NCBI GenBank assembly: GCA_035304345.1
Contig: DATGQE010000016.1
Location: 47,032-111,031, forward strand
Direction: 5' to 3'
Length of the DNA stretch: 64,000 bases
Origin: IDS-8 sp035304345
GTDB taxonomy: Bacteria; Pseudomonadota; Gammaproteobacteria; Steroidobacterales; Woeseiaceae
A program made the position numbers and the translations under genes. Positions 50,144-58,182 of this stretch are shown here, piece by piece (position 1 is the first letter of the stretch; the number at the start of each line of letters is the position of its first letter). The notes beneath the pieces were generated by a model. The model was given only the letters and a program-made list of their open reading frames with translations. It had not been told where the DNA came from and ran no database searches.

Positions 50144-51811
50144 ATGCTGCCTTCGGACCGCCCCCCTGCCGCTGCGGCGGACGCCGCCCCCACTCCCTCC
50201 GTCGATCGCGCCCGCCGGAAGCCGGATCGCCCGGCACAGCGCGCGCTGCCGTTCGGCGACGCGGGCACCGGGAACGGCGGGCGGCCCGAAAGACGCCCGC
50301 GGCCGCGCCGGTTGTGGCTGTGCCTCGATTTTCCGCTCCTGCCGCTCGAGGCGCTGGAGCGGGCCACGGGCCCGCGCGCGGTCGTCGAGGAATGCCGGGG
50401 CATGCGGCAGGTCCTGCTGGCGGACGCGCCGGCTGAAGCCGCCGGCGTTCGCACCGGCATGCCCGTTCCGGCGGCGCTCGCGCTGTTGCCGCAACTGGTG
50501 CTTGAGGCACGCGATCCCGCGCGCGAAGCCGCCACGCTGAAAAAACTCGCCGCCTGGGCGGAGTGCTTCACGCCGCTCGTGAGCCTGGAGCCGCCGGCAC
50601 TCCTGCTCGAGATCGGGGGCAGTCTCCGCCTGTTCGACGGGCCGCACGCCCTGCGGGAGCGGATCACGGGCGATCTCGAGCGGCGAGGCTTCAGCGTGGC
50701 GAGCGCGCTCGCACCGACGCCGCGCGCGGCCTTGTGGCTGGCGAGGAGCGGCCGCGAGGCTTGCGTCGAGGAGGCGAAGCATCTGGCCGGCGCCCTCGCA
50801 CCCGTGCCGCTTGCCTGCGTCGCCTGGCCGGAGGCCACGCTCGAGGCGCTCGCCGGCATGGGCGTCACCTGCGTCGGCGACTGCCTGCGCCTGCCGCGGC
50901 AGGGATTCGTGCAGCGCTTCGGTGCGGCTCCGCTCCTCGAGCTCGACCGTGCGCTCGGCCGCCTGCCGGAGCCGCGCGCGAGTCATCGCCAGCCGGCGCG
51001 GTTCTCCCGGGAATGCGAGCTTTCCGGCGAGATCGACGACCGGGACCTTCTGCTCGCCGCCTGCCGGCGGCTGCTCGGGGAGCTCGAGCGCTTTCTCCTC
51101 GGGCACCAGCTCGCGGTGCGCGCGGCGCGCTTCAGTTTTTTCCACCTGCGCTCGAAGGCGACGGTCCTCGAGATCGGACGCCGCCAGGGCGGAGGTGGCC
51201 TCGAATCCTGGTGCCGCCTGCTCGCGCTGCGCTTCGAGCGCCTGGACCTGCCGGAGCCGGTCATCGCCATCCGGCTGGACGCCGGTCACGGCGAGCCGCG
51301 CAAGGGCACGACCGCCAGCCTGCCGTTTCCCGGCAGGGACGGCTGCACGACCGGCACCGCGCCGGTCGAGGACCTGCTGGAACGCCTCGCGGCGCGCCTG
51401 GGAACGGAGGCGGTTCACGGGCTCGCGCTGGCGGCCGAGCACCGTCCCCAGCATGCCTGGCGGGCCGCCCGGCCCGCCGCCCGGTCCCTGCCGCAGCCGG
51501 TGCCGCCCGACGACTATCGTCCGCACTGGCTGAATCCGCACTGGCCGGACCCGTCCCGGGACGCCGGGCGACTGCTCCTCAGGCGACCGCTGTGGCTGCT
51601 GCCCGAGCCGTTGCCGCTCCCGGCACCCGGTGCGGCACGCGCCGCTCCGCTGACCCTGGTCTCCGGTCCCGAGCGCATCGAGACGGGCTGGTGGGACGGC
51701 GAGGGCGTGGCCCGCGACTATTTCGTCGCCGTGGACGGGGAGGGCGCGGAGCTCTGGATCTATCGCGACCGCGCGCAGCGCGGCTGGTACCTGCACGGAT
51801 TGTTCGGCTGA
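50144..51811 (+). CDS. imuB: Y-family polymerase-like protein ImuB
   Basis: ImuB is a catalytically inactive Y-family relative that bridges DnaE2 and the sliding clamp. The 555-residue protein aligns from WLCLDFPLLPLEAL (about residue 57) through LLLEIGGSLRLFDG, where the acidic SxDE catalytic box of active polymerases is lost, to HhH and little-finger regions. About 56 residues precede the usual start and contain QRALPF (residues 32-37), which resembles a clamp-binding motif; another, ASLPF, ends at residue 395. ATG at 50144 is used; TTG at 50312 is a shorter alternative. The stop overlaps the dnaE2 ATG. Confidence 0.88.
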   Translation: MLPSDRPPAAAADAAPTPSVDRARRKPDRPAQRALPFGDAGTGNGGRPERRPRPRRLWLCLDFPLLPLEALERATGPRAVVEECRGMRQVLLADAPAEAAGVRTGMPVPAALALLPQLVLEARDPAREAATLKKLAAWAECFTPLVSLEPPALLLEIGGSLRLFDGPHALRERITGDLERRGFSVASALAPTPRAALWLARSGREACVEEAKHLAGALAPVPLACVAWPEATLEALAGMGVTCVGDCLRLPRQGFVQRFGAAPLLELDRALGRLPEPRASHRQPARFSRECELSGEIDDRDLLLAACRRLLGELERFLLGHQLAVRAARFSFFHLRSKATVLEIGRRQGGGGLESWCRLLALRFERLDLPEPVIAIRLDAGHGEPRKGTTASLPFPGRDGCTTGTAPVEDLLERLAARLGTEAVHGLALAAEHRPQHAWRAARPAARSLPQPVPPDDYRPHWLNPHWPDPSRDAGRLLLRRPLWLLPEPLPLPAPGAARAAPLTLVSGPERIETGWWDGEGVARDYFVAVDGEGAELWIYRDRAQRGWYLHGLFG

Positions 51812-54800
51812 TGACCCGTCCGCTGCCTGCTTACGCCGAGCTGCACGCACTCAGCAATTTCACTTTCCTGCGCGGCGCCTCGCATCCCGAGGAACTGGTG
51901 CTGGCGGCGCACGAGCTCGGCTATCGCGCGCTCGCGCTCACTGACGAGTGCTCGGTAGCCGGTATCGTGCGCGCGCACGCCGCCGCGAAGGATACCGGCC
52001 TCCGGCTGATCGTCGGCACCGAGATCAGGCTGGCGGCAGGACCGAAGCTCGTCGTGCTGGCGCAGAGCAGGGACGGTTACGCGCGCCTCTGCCGCCTCAT
52101 CACGGAAGGCCGGCGGGCGGCGCCGAAGGGCGAGTATCGACTCGACCACGCCGCCTGCGCCGACGGCCTGCCGGGTTGCCTCGTTCTCTGGATTCCCGAC
52201 AACCGGCTCAGCCTCGACGCCCGCGACCGCTGGATGCTGGAAGCGTTCCGCGGGCGCCTGTGGATCGCCGTCGAGCTGCTCGCGGACGGGCTCGAGCGCG
52301 ACCGGCTTGAACGTCTGCGCCGCCTCGGGCACGCGCTCGGCCTGCCGCTCGTGGCGGCCGGCGACGTGCACATGCACTGTCGCGAACGGCGGGCGCTGCA
52401 GGACACGCTGACGGCGGTGCGCGCGGGCGTGACGCTGGATCGCGCCGGCCTGCTGCTCTTCCCGAACGGCGAACGCTGCCTGCGCCCGCGGCAAGTGCTG
52501 CGCTCGGTCTATCCTCCCGAGCTCCTCGAAGAGACCGTGCGCATCACGGCTGAGATCGACTTCTCGCTCGCCGAGCTCCGTTACACCTACCCCGAGGAGC
52601 TGGTGCCGGCGGGCGAAACCCCGGCGAGCTGGCTCCGGCACCTGACCGAGGCCGGCATGCGGCGGCGCTGGCCGGACGGCGCGCCCGACAAGGTGAGAAA
52701 GCTCGTGGAGCACGAGCTCGAGCTGATCCGGAGCCTCGACTACGAGGCGTATTTCCTCACCGTGCACGACATCGTCGCCTTCGCGCGCAGCCGCGGCATT
52801 CTCTGCCAGGGCCGCGGGTCGGCCGCGAATTCCGCGGTGTGCTTCTGCCTCGGGATCACGGAAGTCGATCCGGCGCGCATGTCGATGCTGGTCGAGCGCT
52901 TCATTTCCCGCGAGCGCAACGAGCCGCCCGACATCGACGTCGATTTCGAGCACGAGCGCCGCGAGGAGGTCATCCAGTACATCTACCAAAAGTACGGCCG
53001 CGACCGCGCGGCACTCGCGGCGACGGTGATCACCTACCAGCCGCGCAGCGCGATCCGCGACGTCGGCAAGGCGCTCGGGCTCGCGCCGCTGCAGGTGGAT
53101 CGCCTCGCCCGCTCGCTGCAGTGGTGGGACGGCAGCACGGTGGACGAAAGCCGCGTCGTGGAGGCCGGGCTCGACCCGAAAAGCCCGGTCATCGGCCGCC
53201 TGCTGCGGCTGGTGCGCGAGCTCGTCGGCTTTCCGCGCCACCTCTCGCAGCACGTCGGCGGATTCGTGATCTCGAATTCGCCGCTCTCCGGGCTCGTGCC
53301 CGTCGAGAACGCGGCCATGCCGGAGCGCACGGTGATCCAGTGGGACAAGGACGATCTCGAGGAGCTCGGGCTGCTCAAGGTCGACGTGCTGGGCCTCGGC
53401 ATGCTGTCGGCGATCCGCCGCGCCTTCGACCTGGTGCGGGGTTACTCCGGCCGCGAGTACACGCTGGCGACGGTGCCGGCGGAAGATCCCGCGGTGTACG
53501 CCATGATCTCGCAAGGCGACACGATGGGCGTGTTCCAGATCGAGTCGCGCGCGCAGATGGCGATGCTGCCGCGCCTGAAGCCCCGCTGTTATTACGACCT
53601 CGTCATCGAGGTCGCGATCATCCGACCCGGCCCGATCCAGGGCGACATGGTGCATCCGTACCTCAGGCGGCGTAACGGCGAGGAGCCCGTCGAATATCCC
53701 AGCGAGGAGGTGCGCGGCGTGCTGGAGCGCACGCTCGGCGTGCCGATATTCCAGGAGCAGGTCATGCAGCTCGCGGTGGTGGCCGCGGGCTTCACGCCGG
53801 GGGAGGCGGACCGGCTGCGGCGCGCGATGGCCGCGTGGAAACGGAAGGGCGGGCTCGGCGGCTTCGAGGACAAGCTGATCCGCGGCATGCGCGAGCGCGG
53901 GTATTCCGAGGAGTTCGCGCGCCAGGTTTACCGGCAGATCGAGGGCTTCGGCGAGTACGGCTTCCCCGAGTCGCATTCCGCGAGCTTCGCGCTGCTCGTG
54001 TACGTCTCCGCGTGGCTCAAGTGCCACGAGCCCGCGGCGTTCACCTGCGCGCTGCTGAACAGCCAGCCGATGGGCTTCTACGCCCCGGCGCAGCTCGTGG
54101 CCGACGCGCGGCGTCACGGGGTGGAGGTGTTGCCCGTGGACGTGAATGCGAGCGACTGGGATGCGACGCTCGAGCCGCGGGAAACGGGCCAGCCCGCGCT
54201 GCGCCTCGGGCTGCGCCAGGTGAAAGGACTGAGCGAGGAGGGCGGCAGGCGGCTGGTCGAGGAGCGCTCCCGGGGCGCGTACGCGAGCGTGCAGCAGCTC
54301 GCGACGCGCGCGGGCCTCGACCGCCGGGACCTGTCACGGCTGGCCGCGGCCGGCGCGCTGCGGTCGCTCTCCGGGCATCGTCACCGGGTGCGCTGGGCCG
54401 TGGCCGGCGTGGAAGCGCCGGTGCCGCTCTTCGAGGCGGAGGAGCGTCCGGAAGCGCTGCCCATGCTCAAGCGTCCCACCGAGGGCCAGGACATCGTCGC
54501 GGATTACCGGAGCCTGGGCCTGTCGCTCGGGCGCCACCCGCTGGCGCTGCTGCGCGCGCGCCTGGACCGCGCGCGCTACCTGCCGGCGGCGCGGCTGCGC
54601 GAGCTGCCGTCAGGCGCCCTGGTGCGGGTCGCGGGCGTGGTCATCACGAAACAGCGGCCCGGCACCGCGAGCGGCGTCACCTTCGTCACCCTGGAAGACG
54701 AGACGGGGCACGTCAACCTGATCCTCTGGAAGGCGGTGGCCGATCGCCAGCGCGACGTGCTGCTCAATGCGCGCCTGATGGGCGCCATCGGCGAGCTCCA

Positions 54801-54897
54801 GGTCGAGAGCGGCGTCATCCACGTGGTGGTCAGGCGGATGCTCGACCACTCGCACCTGCTCGGCGAGCTCACGGTACCGTCGCGCAGCTTCCGGTAG
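51811..54897 (+). CDS. dnaE2: Error-prone DNA polymerase DnaE2
   Basis: DnaE2 is a C-family polymerase that copies past damage as the catalytic part of the mutasome. The 1028-residue protein begins YAELHALSNFTFLRGASHPEELV, diagnostic of DnaE2 against DnaE1, and has a PHP domain, the catalytic PDIDVDF at residues 373-379, QHVGGFVIS, GFPESHSASFALLVY and a C-terminal OB domain (VAGVVITKQRPGTASGVTFVTLEDE). Catalytic aspartates are intact. ATG at 51811 shares a base with the imuB TGA. It ends the lexA-imuA-imuB-dnaE2 operon. Confidence 0.95.
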   Translation: MTRPLPAYAELHALSNFTFLRGASHPEELVLAAHELGYRALALTDECSVAGIVRAHAAAKDTGLRLIVGTEIRLAAGPKLVVLAQSRDGYARLCRLITEGRRAAPKGEYRLDHAACADGLPGCLVLWIPDNRLSLDARDRWMLEAFRGRLWIAVELLADGLERDRLERLRRLGHALGLPLVAAGDVHMHCRERRALQDTLTAVRAGVTLDRAGLLLFPNGERCLRPRQVLRSVYPPELLEETVRITAEIDFSLAELRYTYPEELVPAGETPASWLRHLTEAGMRRRWPDGAPDKVRKLVEHELELIRSLDYEAYFLTVHDIVAFARSRGILCQGRGSAANSAVCFCLGITEVDPARMSMLVERFISRERNEPPDIDVDFEHERREEVIQYIYQKYGRDRAALAATVITYQPRSAIRDVGKALGLAPLQVDRLARSLQWWDGSTVDESRVVEAGLDPKSPVIGRLLRLVRELVGFPRHLSQHVGGFVISNSPLSGLVPVENAAMPERTVIQWDKDDLEELGLLKVDVLGLGMLSAIRRAFDLVRGYSGREYTLATVPAEDPAVYAMISQGDTMGVFQIESRAQMAMLPRLKPRCYYDLVIEVAIIRPGPIQGDMVHPYLRRRNGEEPVEYPSEEVRGVLERTLGVPIFQEQVMQLAVVAAGFTPGEADRLRRAMAAWKRKGGLGGFEDKLIRGMRERGYSEEFARQVYRQIEGFGEYGFPESHSASFALLVYVSAWLKCHEPAAFTCALLNSQPMGFYAPAQLVADARRHGVEVLPVDVNASDWDATLEPRETGQPALRLGLRQVKGLSEEGGRRLVEERSRGAYASVQQLATRAGLDRRDLSRLAAAGALRSLSGHRHRVRWAVAGVEAPVPLFEAEERPEALPMLKRPTEGQDIVADYRSLGLSLGRHPLALLRARLDRARYLPAARLRELPSGALVRVAGVVITKQRPGTASGVTFVTLEDETGHVNLILWKAVADRQRDVLLNARLMGAIGELQVESGVIHVVVRRMLDHSHLLGELTVPSRSFR

Positions 54898-54932
54898 GGG
54901 CGCACGCCCGTCCGGCGTCGCCCCCGGCCGCG

Positions 54933-55253
54933 TCAGTCGTCGTCGTTGAAATCGAAGGAGAACGTGTCCTCCAGCTCCTTCATCGCCTCACGCTGCTCCC
55001 AGATCTCCTCGAGGCGCCGCCGGACTTCCTTCTTCCGCGCGGCCGCCGAATCCTGCGACGCTTCCAGCTCGGCGATCAGTTCCTCGACGTTGATCTCGAC
55101 GGAAACATCGCCGACGTTGTCCGCTCCCTTGGCGCTGGAAAAAACGACCGTGTCGTCGTCCGGATCCTCGTCCTCGAGGTCCAGGTCGTCATCGTCCGCC
55201 GACACGTCTTCGTCGTCGTCCGGATAATCCAGGTCACCGAATTCGCCGTGCAT
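54933..55253 (-). CDS. Acidic hypothetical protein
   Basis: This 106-residue protein has an N-terminal half made mostly of Asp and Glu (about residues 5-35) and a C-terminal helical, charged half with EINVEELIAELEAS and ARKKEVRRRLEEIWEQREAMKELED, a likely coiled coil, ending FDFNDDD. I do not recognise a named family, though similar acidic proteins occur in gammaproteobacteria. It has its own promoter and is convergent with dnaE2 (35 bp between stops). It is likely cytoplasmic; possible roles include binding a basic protein. Confidence 0.75.
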   Translation of the reverse strand: MHGEFGDLDYPDDDEDVSADDDDLDLEDEDPDDDTVVFSSAKGADNVGDVSVEINVEELIAELEASQDSAAARKKEVRRRLEEIWEQREAMKELEDTFSFDFNDDD

Positions 55254-55328
55254 TCAATCCGCCTCTCTCGCGAATGAACCGGCCTTCCCGGCCGCTTCCA
55301 CGCACCTTTTCCGGCGCGTTTCGCCGCC

Positions 55329-55357
55329 TGTATACCGTGAAAGAATCGGCCGCGCAA
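55329..55357 (-). promoter_or_regulatory. Promoter of the acidic protein gene
   Basis: On the minus strand TTGCGC (55357-55352), 17 bases and TATACA (55334-55329) form a sigma-70 type promoter about 70 nt before the ATG at 55253. It lies between gspF and the acidic gene, so the two are probably transcribed separately. Confidence 0.6.
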
Positions 55358-55416
55358 CAGACTCTGCACGGGTTTTCGACCGCCCTGAAAAGGGGCGACA
55401 AATCAATCGGATGGGC

Positions 55417-56631
55417 TCAGCCGAGCAGGGTGTTGAGCTCGAAGATGGGCAGCAGGATGGCCAGCACGATGAGGAGGACGATCGCTCCCATCACCACGAC
55501 GAGCAAGGGCTGCATGATGCCGAGCAGGGTGCCGATCAGGGAGTCGACCTCGCGCTCCTGGTTGACGGCCGCGCGCCTCAGCATTTCCTCCAGCCGGCCG
55601 CTCGCTTCGCCGCTCGCGATCAGGTGCGTCGTCATGGGAGGGAAAAGCTTGCTCGCGCCGAGCGACTTGCTGATCATCGCGCCTTCGCGCACGCGCAGGG
55701 ACGCTTCCTCCACTGCCTCGCGCATCGGCACGTTCACCACGACCTGCGAGGCGATGCGCAGCGATTCGAGTATGGGCACGCCGCTGCCGGCGAGGATGCT
55801 GAGGGTCTGCGTGAACCTGGCGGTATTGATGCCCCGGTTCAAGCGGCTGACCACGGGCAGGCGGAGCAGGACCCGGTGCCACCAGCGCCTCGGCCCGGGC
55901 TGCTTCAACAGGTAGCGTATGCCCACGATCGCCGCGACCGTGACGAGGACCATGAGCAGCCAGTGATCGCGGATGAGGTCGCTCGTCCACAGCATCATGC
56001 GGGTGAGGACCGGCAGCTCCTGGTCGTAGTTCTCGAAGATCGTCACCACCTTCGGCACGACGTAGGCCAACATGAAGCTGATGATGGCGATCGCGGTGAC
56101 GACGAGCGCGACCGGGTAGATCAGCGCATTGCGAACCTGCTGCTGGAGCTGCTGCCGGGATTCCGTGAACTCGGCGAGCCGTTCCAGCACGGCGTCGAGA
56201 TGGCCGGCCTGCTCGCCCGCGGACACGGTCGCGCGGTACAGCTCCGGGAACGCGTGCGGGAAGTCGGCGAGACCGTCGGCCAGCGTGTGGCCTTCCATGA
56301 CCCGCGAGCGCACGCCGAGCAGGATGCTCTGTGCCCGCGGGTTCTCGCTTTGCTGGCTGACGGCGAGCAGCGCTTCCTCGAGCGGCAGGCCCGATTGCGA
56401 GAGCGTGGCGAGCTGCCGCGTGAGCAGCGCGAGCTCGGTTGCCGACAGGCCGCGGCGCGGCGCCAGCGTGGTCGGGCGGCGTTTCTCGCGCCGCGCGACC
56501 TCGGTGACGCGGACCGGCAGCAGGTCGCGCTCGCGCAGGAGCTGGCGTACGTGGCGGGGGGTATCCCCCTCCAGCAGCCCCTTGCGTTCCTTGCCCGACT
56601 TGTCGAGTGCGACGAACTCGAAAGCGCCCAT
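55417..56631 (-). CDS. gspF: Type II secretion inner-membrane protein GspF
   Basis: GspF is the polytopic platform protein of the type II secretion system. The 404-residue protein has two repeated cytoplasmic T2SSF domains (LLTRQLATLSQSGLPLEEAL and FTQTLSILAGSGVPILESL) and three transmembrane segments (about residues 168-190, 218-238 and 374-397). It lies 6 bp after gspE and is the last gene of this cluster; gspG and later genes are not downstream. Confidence 0.95.
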   Translation of the reverse strand: MGAFEFVALDKSGKERKGLLEGDTPRHVRQLLRERDLLPVRVTEVARREKRRPTTLAPRRGLSATELALLTRQLATLSQSGLPLEEALLAVSQQSENPRAQSILLGVRSRVMEGHTLADGLADFPHAFPELYRATVSAGEQAGHLDAVLERLAEFTESRQQLQQQVRNALIYPVALVVTAIAIISFMLAYVVPKVVTIFENYDQELPVLTRMMLWTSDLIRDHWLLMVLVTVAAIVGIRYLLKQPGPRRWWHRVLLRLPVVSRLNRGINTARFTQTLSILAGSGVPILESLRIASQVVVNVPMREAVEEASLRVREGAMISKSLGASKLFPPMTTHLIASGEASGRLEEMLRRAAVNQEREVDSLIGTLLGIMQPLLVVVMGAIVLLIVLAILLPIFELNTLLG

Positions 56632-56637
56632 GCGGCC

Positions 56638-58182
56638 TCAATCGGCGCGGGTGACCCGCAACACTTCCTCCAGTGTCGTGACGCCGGCCAGCACGAGGCG
56701 CCGCCCGTCGTCCCGTATGCCCGGGCCGAGCGTGCGCGCGTACCGCTCGAGCTGCTGCTCGCTGACGCCGTCGTGAATCATGGTGCGCATGGTGTCGTCG
56801 ACGGCGATCAGCTCGTAGATCCCGGTTCTCCCGCGATACCCGGTGCCGTCTTCCGTCCCCGGCCGGTACAGCATGGGCGGGTCCGCGGGATCGAGCCCTA
56901 GGCTGCGGCATTCGTACTCGCGTGCCGGGTACGCCACCTTGGTGTCGTCGTCGAGCACGCGCACGAGCCTTTGTGCGAGCACGCCGATCAGGCTCGAGGA
57001 GAGCAGGAACGGCTCGACGCCCATGTCGCGCAGGCGGGTGATGGCGCCGACCGCGGTGTTCGTGTGCAGCGTCGACAAGACGAGGTGACCCGTGAGGCTC
57101 GCCTGCACCGCGATCTGCGCGGTCTCGAGGTCGCGGATCTCGCCGACCATCACGACGTCCGGGTCCTGGCGCAGGATCGCCCGCAGGCCGCGCGCAAAGG
57201 TCATCTCGACCTTGGTGTTGACCTGGGTCTGCCCGATCCCGTCGATGAAATACTCGATCGGGTCCTCGACCGTCATGATGTTGCGGCTGTTGTCGTTGAT
57301 GCGCTCGAGCGCCGCATACAGCGTCGTCGTCTTGCCGGAGCCCGTCGGCCCGGTCACGAGGATGATCCCGTGCGGCTTGTGGATCAGCTCGTCCATCAGC
57401 GCCTGCGAGCGCTCGTCCATGCCGAGCGAGCCGAGGTCCAGCCGCCCCGCCTGCTTGTCCAGCAGGCGCAAAACGACGCGTTCGCCGTGTCCGGACGGCA
57501 TGGTCGAGACGCGCACGTCGACGGCGCGGCCGGCGATCCGGAGCGAAATGCGGCCGTCCTGCGGCAGGCGCTTCTCCGCGATGTCGAGCTTCGACATGAC
57601 CTTGATGCGCGAGACCACCAGCGGGGCGAGCGCGCGGCGCGTCTGCAGGATCTCCTGGAGCACGCCGTCGATACGGAAGCGCACGTTGAGGCGATTCTCG
57701 TACGGCTCGATGTGCACGTCCGACGCGTTGTCCTTGACGGCCTCGGTGAGGATCGCGTTGATGAAGCGGATGATCGGCGCGTCGTCGTCGCTTTCGAGCA
57801 GGTCGGAGGGCTCCGGCAGCTCCTGCGCGACCTGCAGCAGGTCCGTCTGCTCGTCGAGGTCGCCGACCATCTGCATGGCCTTGTGGCTGCCCTGCTCGTA
57901 GGTCTGCCGCAGGATGGCATCGAAGGCGCTCGGCGTGACCCGCGTCAGCTTGAGCGGCACCCCGGCGAAGCGCCGCGTCTCGGCCAGGCTCAGCGGCGAT
58001 GCGCCGGCGCGGTAGACCGTGTCGGCCACGCCGTCGCGCAGCTCGCGGATGAGCACGCCGTGGCGCTTCGCGAAGGAAAAGGGCAGCACCCGCGCAGGCG
58101 CTTCGGGCTCCTCGACCAGCCGTAGCTCGCCGGGCGCGGTGGTGGTCTCGGTCTCGAGGATGATGTCGGAATGGGTCGCCAT
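56638..58182 (-). CDS. gspE: Type II secretion ATPase GspE, without zinc cysteines
   Basis: GspE powers pseudopilus assembly from the cytoplasm. The 514-residue protein has an N-terminal domain that binds GspL, Walker A GPTGSGKTTT, the Asp and His boxes, and Walker B RAILRQDPDVVMVGEIRD. The C-terminal region that normally holds two CxxC pairs reads VLDDDTKVAYPAREYECRSLG and later PGTEDGTGYRGRTGIYEL, so the zinc-binding tetracysteine motif is absent although flanking residues match. Start ATG at 58182 overlaps the gspD stop. Confidence 0.93.
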   Translation of the reverse strand: MATHSDIILETETTTAPGELRLVEEPEAPARVLPFSFAKRHGVLIRELRDGVADTVYRAGASPLSLAETRRFAGVPLKLTRVTPSAFDAILRQTYEQGSHKAMQMVGDLDEQTDLLQVAQELPEPSDLLESDDDAPIIRFINAILTEAVKDNASDVHIEPYENRLNVRFRIDGVLQEILQTRRALAPLVVSRIKVMSKLDIAEKRLPQDGRISLRIAGRAVDVRVSTMPSGHGERVVLRLLDKQAGRLDLGSLGMDERSQALMDELIHKPHGIILVTGPTGSGKTTTLYAALERINDNSRNIMTVEDPIEYFIDGIGQTQVNTKVEMTFARGLRAILRQDPDVVMVGEIRDLETAQIAVQASLTGHLVLSTLHTNTAVGAITRLRDMGVEPFLLSSSLIGVLAQRLVRVLDDDTKVAYPAREYECRSLGLDPADPPMLYRPGTEDGTGYRGRTGIYELIAVDDTMRTMIHDGVSEQQLERYARTLGPGIRDDGRRLVLAGVTTLEEVLRVTRAD

